64,000 nucleotides of DNA from Pseudomonas sp. RIT409 (GTDB lineage: Bacteria; Pseudomonadota; Gammaproteobacteria; Pseudomonadales; Pseudomonadaceae). Shown piece by piece: positions 1 to 8,807 of this stretch (position 1 is the first letter of the stretch; each line of letters begins with the position of its first letter). The notes beneath the pieces are model-generated. The model was given only the letters and a program-made list of their open reading frames with translations, was not told the origin of the DNA and did not search any database. A program made the translations under genes and the position numbers. The DNA is taken from positions 124,001 to 188,000 of the forward strand of contig NZ_QARE02000002.1 of NCBI RefSeq assembly GCF_003052515.2, read 5' to 3'.

Positions 1-45
1 TGGCTTCAGGTAAGTAGTGGCGACTTGAGCAGTTGTAGCGGACAT
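1..45 (-). CDS. N-terminus of an unknown sigma-54-dependent gene (partial)
   Basis: Only the first 15 codons are inside the window (MSATTAQVATTYLKP), reading leftward off the edge. It is the first gene downstream of a clear -24/-12 promoter and lies in the same direction as the enhancer-binding protein at 297-1949, so it is very probably that regulator's target. The product cannot be named from 15 residues. Confidence 0.6.
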   Translation of the reverse strand, partial: MSATTAQVATTYLKP

Positions 46-112
46 GTTTGTTCTCCATTGGGCTGAGCAATGGGCTGGCTGCATGTGCAGCGCCCGTTCG
101 CCAATGGGCTAT

Positions 113-128
113 CGCAACGGCTGTGCCA
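113..128 (-). promoter_or_regulatory. Sigma-54 (-24/-12) promoter
   Basis: On the minus strand the sequence reads TGGCAC-AGCCG-TTGCG, matching the RpoN consensus TGGCAC-N5-TTGCW apart from the last base, with the GG/GC dinucleotides ten bases apart. It lies about 70 bp upstream of the start codon at 45 and about 115 bp downstream of the double palindrome at 244-279, the usual geometry for an enhancer-dependent promoter. Confidence 0.85.
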
Positions 129-243
129 AGACCTATGGATCGGATAGGAAATTTTTATTCGCTATACAAATCAGTAGGTTGAAATCGAGGATTGGACTTT
201 TACCAAGTTTCACCCCTTACAAGCGCCTCGCCTGAACGACCTT

Positions 244-279
244 CAAATTGTCGACAATGTAAACAATGTCGACAATTTG
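244..279. promoter_or_regulatory. Double palindrome, probable upstream activator site
   Basis: Two 17-base arms (244-260 and 263-279) form an inverted repeat with one mismatch and a 2-base centre. Each arm contains its own inner palindrome around TTGTCGACAA (second copy ATGTCGACAA), so there are two near-identical dyads. The position between regulator and sigma-54 promoter fits tandem binding sites for the activator at 297-1949. A terminator role is less likely because no T-tract follows. Confidence 0.7.
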
Positions 280-296
280 TAAGCCTCATCCGCCTG

Positions 297-1949
297 CTAG
301 GTTTGCAGCTTTTTCCAGCGGTAGTTGAATTGCCTAGCCGTCATTCCTAGCATCTGCGCAGCACGCGACTTGTTGCCCCCGCAGCGCTCGACGGCGTGTA
401 CCAGCTCATCCGCGGAATGAGAGCTGACCGCCACGTAGGGACGCACAAGCTCGTGATTGAACTCGGTCGCGGAGGCACTCCGCACAGCAGCAACGGGTGA
501 GTTTTTCGCCCCGCGTGCCGGAAGAAAATGCTCGATGTCCCGCGCACTCAATACCGGCTTTTCGGCCAGCAGCACCAGCCGCTCGATCAAGTTGGACATT
601 TCCCGGATGTTGCCAGGCCAACTGTGCCCTTGCAGACGCTCAATCGCACTCGCATCAAAGCTGACGTTACGCTGATTGGCCTGATTGATCCGGTTGAGAA
701 ACTGCAACGCCAGTGCGGGAATGTCCTCACGGCGACTGGCCAGGGTCGGCAGGTGAATCGGAATCACGTTGAGTCGGTAATACAGATCCTGGCGGAACAC
801 GCCTTGGCTGACCTCCCCGGCCAGATCACGGTTGGTAGCCGCCACCAGCCTGACATCCACCTTGATCTCGCGCTTGCCACCCAGCCGGGTAATGGTGCCC
901 TCCTGCAACGTGCGCAGCAGCTTGGTCTGCATTGACAGTGGCAGCTCACCGATTTCATCAAGGAAGATCGTTCCGCCATCGGCCTGCTCGAACCAACCTT
1001 CGCGGGCTGTGTTAGCGCCCGTGAATGCGCCACGTTCATAGCCGAACAATTCAGACTCAAACAGCGTGTCGGGAATCGCGGCGCAGTTGATCTTGATGAA
1101 CGGTTTGTCTTGCCTGGGACTGGCCAGGTGCAGTGCCCGTGCAAACAGCTCCTTGCCGGTGCCCGACTCGCCCAGTAACAGCACACTGGCGGTGGAATTG
1201 GAGACCCTTTCCAACTCCGAAATGGCCTGTAGCAATTGCGGCGAGCTGCCGACGATGCCATAGCGATTGGTGCGGGTTTCCAGCGCTCGCACCAGCTGCT
1301 GATTGCGAATTTCCAGCGCCTCGGTCTTCTCTCTGATGTAGGCGCGCAGGTGCAGGATCTGGCCGACCATGGTCGCCAGAATCCGCAGGATGCTGATGTC
1401 GTCAGTCAACGGCCGCACCCGCATGCGGATTCGGTGCGTAGCGAGCACCCCGATGACTTTCTGCCCGATCATGATCGGCAAGGCGATATACGACACGGGG
1501 CCCGGTGGCAGCTTGGCCCGTTCGACCACGCGCCCCAGAAAGGATGGCTCCTTGTCGATGTCCTGAACAATGATCAATTGCCCACGGGCCAGCACCCGGC
1601 CTGTAATGCCCTCATCAGGCGCGTACACGCCGCGTTTGATTTCCTCTCGAGTCAGCCCGTAGGCGTAGCGGATACGGGCGTGCTCTGACGCCTCATCGAA
1701 CAGCACGACACGCCCACGATTCAGGCCCAACAGTTCGGAAAGCAGATGCAGCATCTCGTTGAGCACCGTATCCGAAGTGAGGTCTTTGCCCATCAAGCCG
1801 GTGACCTGTTGGAGCAAAAGCATCTCTTGAGATCGCCAGAACGCCGGTGACGCTTCGATATCCTGATCAGTCGTTACGTTTCCCAATCGCTTTCTCCAGT
1901 TCCGTGCCGCGATGAGTGAAGAGCTACACAACGCTTCACTGACAGCCAT
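297..1949 (-). CDS. Sigma-54-dependent activator, GAF-AAA+-Fis type (NifA/NorR-like)
   Basis: A 550-residue enhancer-binding protein that would activate RpoN-dependent transcription in response to a small molecule sensed by its GAF domain. Visible: GAF domain about 48-200, AAA+ domain with Walker A GESGTGK at about 260-266, the sigma-54-contacting GAFTGA loop at about 307-312, Walker B LDEIGE near 330, and a C-terminal Fis-type helix-turn-helix (about 519-548) ending [13 protein letters not shown], closest in style to NifA/VnfA proteins. The open frame runs further upstream to 2105, but that extension overlaps an IS3 remnant. The ATG at 1949 follows GGAAGAG and is chosen as the start. The effector is unknown; the target is most likely the gene starting at 45. 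Confidence 0.85.
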   Translation of the reverse strand: MAVSEALCSSSLIAARNWRKRLGNVTTDQDIEASPAFWRSQEMLLLQQVTGLMGKDLTSDTVLNEMLHLLSELLGLNRGRVVLFDEASEHARIRYAYGLTREEIKRGVYAPDEGITGRVLARGQLIIVQDIDKEPSFLGRVVERAKLPPGPVSYIALPIMIGQKVIGVLATHRIRMRVRPLTDDISILRILATMVGQILHLRAYIREKTEALEIRNQQLVRALETRTNRYGIVGSSPQLLQAISELERVSNSTASVLLLGESGTGKELFARALHLASPRQDKPFIKINCAAIPDTLFESELFGYERGAFTGANTAREGWFEQADGGTIFLDEIGELPLSMQTKLLRTLQEGTITRLGGKREIKVDVRLVAATNRDLAGEVSQGVFRQDLYYRLNVIPIHLPTLASRREDIPALALQFLNRINQANQRNVSFDASAIERLQGHSWPGNIREMSNLIERLVLLAEKPVLSARDIEHFLPARGAKNSPVAAVRSASATEFNHELVRPYVAVSSHSADELVHAVERCGGNKSRAAQMLGMTARQFNYRWKKLQT

Positions 1950-2036
1950 GCAAGAACTCTTCCGCAACCCAGCGTAGTGGTCTGATGAGAGCGGACACCC
2001 ATTTAGGCGAGAATGCTCGTCAGATAGAGGTGCATG

Positions 2037-2156
2037 ATGACCAAGCAACGTCCTTCCTTTTCCGCTGAATTCAAACGCGAGGCCGCAAGTCTCATGCTCG
2101 ATCAAGGCTACCCATCCACGTCAATGACCGCTCAGAGAAACTCCATAATTCTTTAG
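2037..2156 (+). mobile_element. IS3-family transposase OrfA remnant
   Basis: The first 25 codons read MTKQRPSFSAEFKREAAS... up to LDQGY, the typical N-terminus of an IS3-family OrfA (the HTH_Tnp_1 start). After about 2111 the similarity stops and the frame ends at a TAG at 2156. The short sequence before it (about 1978-2036) may be the left end of the element. No OrfB or right end is present, so this is a dead stub beside the 5' end of the sigma-54 regulator. Confidence 0.7.
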
Positions 2157-2517
2157 TGTGACTTCAGTGTCAGACCGTTGATTCGGCGGGAGAACCTTTG
2201 AATATTCTTGTTACATCGTCCCTGATGATTCGTCCGCGCCGAGGCAGTCAATCAAATAGATCAGGTTGGCAACGTTTCTTGAAGGCTAAAAAATGAGGAA
2301 ACTGCCATGCTATCGCCAGTCGAGTGTGAGAAACGCTATTTTCTCAACTTGGAGGGTGTCTAGGAAACCAGGAACAATTCAAATCGACGTGCGCAGGCAA
2401 CGTCGAACTCAGTGGCTAAATCTGTTTTAACGCCACCCGTCTAGATTAGCCGTATGTGCGATGGAACCTTTCTGACATACTGTTATGTAAGATTAGAAAT
2501 GAATAAATGGATTTCAT
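2157..2517. other. Non-coding stretch, nothing recognised
   Basis: About 360 bases between the IS stub and the next gene. I see no convincing reading frame, RNA or repeat. It becomes AT-rich from about 2480, which probably contains the promoter of the gene at 2518. Confidence 0.4.
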
Positions 2518-3078
2518 ATGGCCTCTATCGTTGGTACATCTCTGTCGAGCGTTTCAATACGCGCAACTCCTGTTTCGGCAAAGGGTTCTAGTTCATATCT
2601 GACTAATCAAGTTCTTCAGCAAATTGGAAAAAAAGAAGGAGTACTTGATACCGAAGCTTTGAAAAAAGCAGGGTTAGGCCCAAGTTTCGCATCGTTTGAT
2701 GTGACTGCCATCACACCAAACGAGCTAGGGCTAGTGAGTAAAAACCTATACGCATTAGGGTTGATCGATAAAACCACCGCGAACCTGATGATTTCGGCAG
2801 GCACGAATTTGAACTCTGTGGGTAATCAAACGGTACCCGACGGAAAATTCAATGCTCTCGATTATTTCGCTGCACGAATAGATAACCTTAATAAAGCGAA
2901 TGTCGGTAACAATCAATATGGTTTTCATGTGGTTCCAGACTACATAAAAACGGTCCATGCCCTGTTGAACTTGGACGATTTCGCGAAGAACCAAAGATCC
3001 TTGAGCCGCTCAGCGTCATCTATCAGTGGACAAGTTGCTGCAGCCCACCAAACGGGCGGTTTCAGCATTAAGATATAA
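2518..3078 (+). CDS. Hypothetical protein, AT-rich orphan
   Basis: A 186-residue protein with no family I can name. It has no signal peptide or membrane helix, is rich in Ser, Asn, Ala and Lys, contains a Ser-rich stretch near the C-terminus (about 158-170) and has no cysteine. Codon use is visibly more AT-rich than the flanking genes (many AAA, GAT, TTG), which together with the neighbouring IS stub suggests acquisition by transfer. No strong ribosome-binding site precedes the ATG. It stands alone with a convergent neighbour downstream. Confidence 0.6.
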   Translation: MASIVGTSLSSVSIRATPVSAKGSSSYLTNQVLQQIGKKEGVLDTEALKKAGLGPSFASFDVTAITPNELGLVSKNLYALGLIDKTTANLMISAGTNLNSVGNQTVPDGKFNALDYFAARIDNLNKANVGNNQYGFHVVPDYIKTVHALLNLDDFAKNQRSLSRSASSISGQVAAAHQTGGFSIKI

Positions 3079-3155
3079 GCTGTATCGCTGGATAGCAGCA
3101 ACGCCCGACGATCAATACTGACCGAGCGGGCTAGCGACCCTTCCTCTATGGAAGG

Positions 3156-3752
3156 CTATCTCTTCTCGGCAGGGCTGCCCTGTAGAAGTTTGTTCAGAAC
3201 AGAAACCAACTGATGGGCTTGAGTGCTGATCAACTGGCGCGTGAACTCATCGTGAGGGAGCTCGCCAGCGAAAGCTCTCTGCGCAAAGGGAAGTGTCACT
3301 TCATTAGGCGTCAGCATCACGCCCAGCTTTGTCAAGATGTCGCGCAGGTGGCTGATCCCTCGCACACCTCCGAATGGCCCCTGAGAAGCACTCATGACTG
3401 CTCCGATTTTTCCTGTCCAAGGTTCCGACCCCAGTGCTCCATCGACCTGGCGCGAGCTCCAGTCGATTGCATTCTTGAGCAGCGGCGGCACTGACCCGTT
3501 ATATTCTGGCGTTGCAATCAATACGCCTTGATGGGAGCGAAGCAACTCGCGTAGTTCTATCGCACCTTGGGGTACACGATGCGCCTCCAAATCCTCATCG
3601 AAGATTGGCAGTTCGAGCGCTCTCAAATCGACGACCGTTACATCGGCGCCGTGTTGGCGTACTTTCCCAATAGAGAAGCTCAATAGTTTTTGGTTCAGGG
3701 AGCCCTCTCTTGCACTTCCTGCGAATGCGAGAATTTTTGGGTAGTTAGGCAT
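3156..3752 (-). CDS. NADPH-dependent FMN reductase family protein
   Basis: A 198-residue flavodoxin-fold reductase of the NADPH-dependent FMN reductase family (ChrR/YieF-like), which reduces quinones, nitro compounds, azo dyes or metals using FMN. Seen: the N-terminal phosphate-binding loop GSAREGSLNQK (about residues 12-22), the TPEYNGSVPP segment near residue 82 that lines the flavin site, and a following KNAIDWSS helix, all hallmarks of the family. Length is normal. No operon partner is evident; the hydrolase upstream is 235 bases away. The substrate cannot be predicted. Confidence 0.85.
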   Translation of the reverse strand: MPNYPKILAFAGSAREGSLNQKLLSFSIGKVRQHGADVTVVDLRALELPIFDEDLEAHRVPQGAIELRELLRSHQGVLIATPEYNGSVPPLLKNAIDWSSRQVDGALGSEPWTGKIGAVMSASQGPFGGVRGISHLRDILTKLGVMLTPNEVTLPFAQRAFAGELPHDEFTRQLISTQAHQLVSVLNKLLQGSPAEKR

Positions 3753-3987
3753 TTATGGAGTCCGTTGAAGTTTGAGTGAAGTCACCTCGACGCGGTAAGG
3801 CCATCCAGCTTTACCGCGTCGAATCGTCGCGATGGTTAGACGTTATTCCTAGCTTGTGAGCCATTCCAGTGAAAAACGGGTATATGACTTATGCTCAGCA
3901 TCGACTGGCCGACTCGATCGCAACGTGCAGCTGATAAAGGCATTGTTTACCCCATCGTTTGGACAATGCGCGGTGTTCGTGCAGAGT

Positions 3988-4905
3988 TCAATTGCGGGAT
4001 TTTTCCTTACGAACGCCCGCCAACCTGGTCGGAGCGTCAAGGAAATCGAGCACAATTTTGTTGAAGTCTTCCGGCGCCTGTATGAAGGCGAAGTGGCTGG
4101 TGTTCGGAATGAACACGACCGAGGCGGTGGGGATAGACGCTGCGATATAGCGGGTATGCTCAGGCTTTATGACTTCGTCATGTTCGCCATCCACTACTAA
4201 GACCGGAGCCTGAATAGTTTTGAGTTGCGCAGGCGTCCAATCGGGCTGCGTGGCGTACATGCGCCCGAGCTCCGCATTCAGGTGCTCAAAGCCCTTCGGG
4301 GTAGGGGACAGCTGTTCATATTCACCGGAAGCACGTTGCAGAAACTGCGCGAACGCAGGCTTCTTGTCGGCATCGCTATACGTACCCTTCGTATCCACGT
4401 TCGCACCGAATGCGACAACCTTGCCTACCCGGTCCGGATACCGCATCGCCATATCCAGTCCGGTGATTCCACCATCGCTCCATCCAATGATGTGAGCCTT
4501 ATCGATATGCAATAGATTCATCAATGCCACAGCATCGTCTGCAAACAGGTCGTAGCCTAAAGGCGCTTGATCGACACCGCTTCGCCCGTGGCCCCGCGTG
4601 TCGATGGAGACGACACGGAAGCGGCTCTTCAAGGCTTTGACCTGTGAGCTCAGATAGCTCGAATTAGCGGGGCCGCCGTGCAGCAAGATAACGGTAGGGC
4701 CTTTTCCAGAGTCTGCATAAGCCAACTGAATGCCATTGATCTCGGCCCGATGATAGACCGCTGAATCAAGCGGCGTCTCTGGGAGCTTCTCCCACGGGTT
4801 TGCGGCAGCGTATGCGGGAAGCTGAATTGTCGCGCTGACAAGGATCGAGAAGCCCAGCAATGATTTGAGAAGTGCAATCGTTTTTGACGAACATACAGCG
4901 GGCAT
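3988..4905 (-). CDS. Exported alpha/beta hydrolase
   Basis: A 305-residue serine hydrolase of the alpha/beta fold. The start at 4905 follows AAGGAAAAAA and gives a hydrophobic signal peptide ending near AYA-AN (about residue 35), so the enzyme should be periplasmic. The oxyanion segment HGGP is near residue 76, the nucleophile Ser143 lies in GWSDGG, and Asp243 (GEHDE) and His271 (NTSHF) complete the triad. The family includes esterases, haloperoxidase-like and epoxide hydrolase-like enzymes; the substrate is unknown. It is divergent from the membrane protein at 5208. Confidence 0.85.
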   Translation of the reverse strand: MPAVCSSKTIALLKSLLGFSILVSATIQLPAYAAANPWEKLPETPLDSAVYHRAEINGIQLAYADSGKGPTVILLHGGPANSSYLSSQVKALKSRFRVVSIDTRGHGRSGVDQAPLGYDLFADDAVALMNLLHIDKAHIIGWSDGGITGLDMAMRYPDRVGKVVAFGANVDTKGTYSDADKKPAFAQFLQRASGEYEQLSPTPKGFEHLNAELGRMYATQPDWTPAQLKTIQAPVLVVDGEHDEVIKPEHTRYIAASIPTASVVFIPNTSHFAFIQAPEDFNKIVLDFLDAPTRLAGVRKEKSRN

Positions 4906-5207
4906 ATCAATTTTTTCCTTATTCTTTTCACTCGATGCAATTGCATCGGGTGACTGAGAGTAGTTTGCGAAAACACTATATCTTTGCAAGCACATTCAAA
5001 ACCGGATACCGACACGTACATTTTCGCAAAATAAATTTAACCAACGGCTAACAGTCTCTTGAATGACTTGATTCAAAACAGTGCTGATGAGAATTGGTCT
5101 ACCGGCTTTTCTGATGATTGGGACATGACGCCCATTGTGAAGATTTGGATTATTGCGTTTTTTTCAACGCACTTACCTATAAGCTGTATCTACAAGAGGT
5201 TCGTACA

Positions 5208-6248
5208 GTGTTTTCAATACACTCAGCTTTACGCTACCCGGTCGCAAAGGGGAGTAGGGCAATCTGGATATCGGCAGTCTCCGCCGCAATCTACCCTTGG
5301 CTTCTCACGGGCTTCCACTGGTTCGTTACGCTTCCAGACGCCTCGGGTCCTACGCATGGGCTGACAGCTCTTCGTGTCGTCTGCGCCACATTGATGCTGA
5401 TGCTCGCGTTCTTTATTCCTTTGATAAATCTGTGGATCGCCGGTGCGCCAGAGTTGCAGAGTGCAGTGGCGCGCAGGTTCGCCCTCATTGCCATAGCTAC
5501 GCCAGCAAGCTATGTGTTTTTTGGTGTACTGACCTATATGGCGGGCAGTCAAATCCCGGATGTCTGGAGCTGGTCACCCGCTTGGCTACTGATTGGCTCG
5601 GTAATCTGCGCCATGAATGGCAATGAGGGGCAACGTCGCCACGTCACGGCGTCTTCAAAACTGAGGTTTGCCCATGGTGTATGTGGATCATTGGCTTCGC
5701 TATATGCGTTGTTTCACATCGGGAATCACGCGGCAGGCATTTTCAGCGTGCAGCTTCATAGCGAGATCATGGAATTCGGTCGGGCAGTGTATCGGAGCAC
5801 GCTAGGAGAACCTCTGCTTGTGGCGGTGATGCTCTTCCAAGTCCTGAGTGGCATACGGCTGATCTGGTGCTGGAGCGAAGCGGCCGCCGACCGGTACCGC
5901 ACCTTTCAGGTCGCCTCTGGTGCGTTCATGGCCCTTTTCATCCTCGGCCATATGAACTCAGTGTTTGTCTTCGCCCGCATCTGGCTGGGAATTCCCACGG
6001 ACTGGTCTTTCGCCACAGGAGAGCCGGCTGGGCTGATCCATGATTCCTGGAACATCAGGCTTCTGCCGCACTACGCTATGGGTGTGTTCTTTACCCTAAC
6101 CCACCTGTTAAGCGGGCTTCGGGTGGTACTGATCGCACACGGCACGCCCACTCATACCGCCAATCGCTTGTGGTGGACCGGAGGCGCGCTGAGCGGCGGG
6201 ATCTGCGTAGTGATCATGTGTGGGATGTCAGGTTTACACCTTAACTGA
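5208..6248 (+). CDS. Polytopic membrane protein, cytochrome b-like
   Basis: A 346-residue integral membrane protein with about eight to nine hydrophobic segments. The GTG at 5208 follows AGAGG; the longer open frame from 5118 has no signal. The C-terminal half contains ALFHIGNHAAG, a YRS...EPLL...LSGIRL stretch, LGHMNSV and FTLTHLLSGLR. This spacing of histidines in helices resembles the haem-binding four-helix bundle of succinate dehydrogenase/fumarate reductase cytochrome b, but no partner flavoprotein or iron-sulphur subunit is nearby. The function is unknown. It ends 8 bases inside the convergent LysR gene. Confidence 0.6.
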   Translation: MFSIHSALRYPVAKGSRAIWISAVSAAIYPWLLTGFHWFVTLPDASGPTHGLTALRVVCATLMLMLAFFIPLINLWIAGAPELQSAVARRFALIAIATPASYVFFGVLTYMAGSQIPDVWSWSPAWLLIGSVICAMNGNEGQRRHVTASSKLRFAHGVCGSLASLYALFHIGNHAAGIFSVQLHSEIMEFGRAVYRSTLGEPLLVAVMLFQVLSGIRLIWCWSEAAADRYRTFQVASGAFMALFILGHMNSVFVFARIWLGIPTDWSFATGEPAGLIHDSWNIRLLPHYAMGVFFTLTHLLSGLRVVLIAHGTPTHTANRLWWTGGALSGGICVVIMCGMSGLHLN

Positions 6249-7158
6249 GCAACCAATCGTCGACGGCCATGGCGGGATCGTCGCCAAGAAGGCCAATGAC
6301 AAAGTCCACCACGGTTCTGATGCGTTTAGGCACATGTTGGCGAGCATGGTAGACAACATGGATTGGGAAGCGCCTCGCTGGGTACTCCGGCAGCAATTGC
6401 ACAAGCCTGCCCGAGCCGATATCGGGCCCTGCCGTTAGATGGGACAGCATCGCAATGCCGAACCCATTCAGCACAGCGCGATGCACAGCTTCAGCATTAT
6501 TGGCTTGCAGCCTGGCGTGAATGGGGACTGCAAGGGGTCCCTGCTCTGTCATGAACCACCATGTGCTGTCATAGCCGCCCCGACGATGCGTTATGCATTC
6601 ATGCCTTCCCAATTCTTCAAGGCTTGTAGGCGCGCCCATCCGGGCCAGATACGCAGGGGCAGCCACCAGCAAGCCAGATGTCGAACCGACGCACCTCGCG
6701 ATCAGGTCGCTGTCCGATACGACACCTGCCCGTACTTCTATATCTATCCCGTCACCAATCAGATCCGGCGACTGTTCCTGAATCAGCAACTCAACCGACA
6801 GACCCGGATGTTGGGACAAAAGACGACCCAAGTGGGTGCTCAAGTGAAGGCCGAAAGGCGCAGGAGCGGCCAATCGAACATGGCCAACAGCTTCCTGATT
6901 GCGATGCCTGGTAGCTTCGAGCAAGGATTCGGCACAACTCAGCAGTTCGGTCGCCAAGGGGAGCAACATCAATCCTTCCTCGGTGAGCGCTACCTGGCTG
7001 GTCGATCGGTTCAACAAGCGCATGTCCAAATGCGACTCCAATGCACTGACTTGGCGGGACACTGCAGGTTGGGTTCGATTGAGTGCCTGGGCCGCTGCGG
7101 AAAACGATCCGCATTGCGCGACTTTCACAAAGGTTTTGATGGCTGAAACCAGATCCAA
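6241..7158 (-). CDS. LysR-family transcriptional regulator
   Basis: A 305-residue LTTR with an N-terminal winged helix-turn-helix (FSAAAQALNRTQPAVSRQVS) and a C-terminal effector domain. The open frame begins with an ATG at 7215, but the normal LysR start (LDLVSAIKTF) corresponds to a TTG at 7158 preceded by GGAAGAG, so that is preferred. It is divergent from the MFS transporter at 7352 and probably controls it and possibly the RND genes beyond, through the 190-base intergenic region. Confidence 0.85.
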   Translation of the reverse strand: MDLVSAIKTFVKVAQCGSFSAAAQALNRTQPAVSRQVSALESHLDMRLLNRSTSQVALTEEGLMLLPLATELLSCAESLLEATRHRNQEAVGHVRLAAPAPFGLHLSTHLGRLLSQHPGLSVELLIQEQSPDLIGDGIDIEVRAGVVSDSDLIARCVGSTSGLLVAAPAYLARMGAPTSLEELGRHECITHRRGGYDSTWWFMTEQGPLAVPIHARLQANNAEAVHRAVLNGFGIAMLSHLTAGPDIGSGRLVQLLPEYPARRFPIHVVYHARQHVPKRIRTVVDFVIGLLGDDPAMAVDDWLLS

Positions 7159-7351
7159 AGATGCTCTTCCGCAGGTGAGGAGGCCGGCGCGCGCCGACCC
7201 GAAACGTTGAGGCATAACCTATATGTCGGCAACTCATTGGTGCCTACTGCGAACGAACTTTAGTGTTGAACGCCATTTACCGGCAAGCCGCGAATCCAGA
7301 GATAAACGTTGTCTGGACGAGCGCTGCCTTTACTGTAAACCGGAAGGAAGA

Positions 7352-8605
7352 ATGAACCCGCGAGTTTTATCTGCGCCATCCCCCGAACGCCTGCAATTTG
7401 CTCAGATTCGCACGGTGCTGCTATGTGCGTTCATAGCATTGATGGACGGCTTCGACATTCAGGCAATGGCCGTAGTCACCCCCCAGTTGCTCGATATTTG
7501 GCATATGAAGGCGGGTGAGTTCGCCCCAGTATTATCAGCCTCATTCGCCGGCATCATGCTTGGAACGATTCTGCTCGGTCAGGCTGGAGATCGGCTGGGC
7601 CGTCGTAAGGTCATCTTGTTCGCATTTACCGTAGTGGGCCTGGCCTCCATAGCAACCGCTCTCGCCACCCGTGTCGAAATCATGATGGTGCTGCGCTTCG
7701 TCACAGGTTTCGCCATCGGGGGGTGCCTGCCCAACGTCACAGCGCTGACCGCTGAGGCATTGCCGGCTCGTTTCACGGGGCGAGCCGTGACGGCAATGTA
7801 CTGCTTTGTCCCTCTCGGCGGCATGCTCGGTGGTGTGGCGGGCAGCCAACTTATCGAACGGTTTGACTGGCAAGCCGTGTTCATCATTGGGGGCGTGCTC
7901 CCGCTCATCACATTGTTAGCGCTCCTGCGCTGGCTCCCGGAGTCTTCAACGGTGGCTGACTCTCACAGAGTCGACTCTCGACTGTTACTGGGACGACCTC
8001 AACTGACGCGGCAAGTCCGCGCTTTGTTCCAACCTCGATTGCGACGTGCCTCGACGCTGCTGTGGATGACTTTTTTTTGCAGCATGGCTTCCACCTATCT
8101 GCTGTCCAGCTGGCTTCCTACTCTCTTCAAAGCCGCGGGCAGGACGCTTCCGGATGCGATTCACATGATGTCTCTGTTTCAATTCGGGGGAGTGCTCGGG
8201 GGCTTGTTGCTCGGCTACCTAGTTGACCGTGGTTGGATTCGCTCCCTGCCGATGAGCTTTGTAATTGGCGGTTGTATGTCAATGCTGATCGCCTGGATGA
8301 ATCAAGCTTCCGTCTACCTTTCAGCCGTCGTGGTGCTCGCAGGCGCTGGCGTCATCGGTTCACAGCTATGCATCAATGCCTTGTGCGCCAGACTCTACCC
8401 GGAAACCTTACGCGCATCCGGCATTGGCTGGGCGCTCGGAATAGGCCGCAGTGGCGCTATTGCCAGCCCTTACCTTGGGGGGCTGGCAGTTTCCTCAAGT
8501 TCTGGCTGGGAAAGCGTCTTCATAGCCGCGGCCGCACTTACCCTATTGTGCGGTTTGAGCACAGCAATGCTGGCCGCCACTCGTACCGGGCAACCAATGG
8601 ACTAA
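7352..8605 (+). CDS. MFS transporter, aromatic acid:H+ symporter type
   Basis: A 417-residue major facilitator with twelve predicted helices. The start at 7352 follows GGAAGGAAG; the longer frame from 7223 is non-coding leader. Family marks are the first-helix motif FIALMDGFDIQAM, with the acidic DGFD typical of the AAHS (PcaK/BenK-like) family, and the loop 2-3 motif GDRLGRRKV. It probably imports or exports an organic acid across the inner membrane. The regulator at 6241-7158 is divergent; RND pump genes follow on the same strand. Confidence 0.85.
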   Translation: MNPRVLSAPSPERLQFAQIRTVLLCAFIALMDGFDIQAMAVVTPQLLDIWHMKAGEFAPVLSASFAGIMLGTILLGQAGDRLGRRKVILFAFTVVGLASIATALATRVEIMMVLRFVTGFAIGGCLPNVTALTAEALPARFTGRAVTAMYCFVPLGGMLGGVAGSQLIERFDWQAVFIIGGVLPLITLLALLRWLPESSTVADSHRVDSRLLLGRPQLTRQVRALFQPRLRRASTLLWMTFFCSMASTYLLSSWLPTLFKAAGRTLPDAIHMMSLFQFGGVLGGLLLGYLVDRGWIRSLPMSFVIGGCMSMLIAWMNQASVYLSAVVVLAGAGVIGSQLCINALCARLYPETLRASGIGWALGIGRSGAIASPYLGGLAVSSSSGWESVFIAAAALTLLCGLSTAMLAATRTGQPMD

Positions 8606-8807
8606 GTTTTTTAGCCCGAATTGGGTCGTTACTCGAGACCGCTCGCGACGGCAACATGGCCTCCGATGCCGCGTGTCAGATTTATTCCGTTTCCTGATGC
8701 ACGCCGAAGCCGTCCAAGTCTTCTGCCCTGTAAATCGACCGCTGTGCCCGCCTCCTGCCCTTGTTCCAACTGACCAAGGGCCCACGACCCGCGAGAACCG
8801 CAGCCAC

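Noticed and set aside
244..279. Transcription terminator of the sigma-54 regulator
   Set aside because: The dyad is AT-rich with inner palindromes and no T-run follows in the direction of the regulator; activator site is the better reading.
6439..7146. 235-residue frame antisense to the LysR gene
   Set aside because: Composition is that of a GC-driven shadow frame and the LysR reading is unambiguous.
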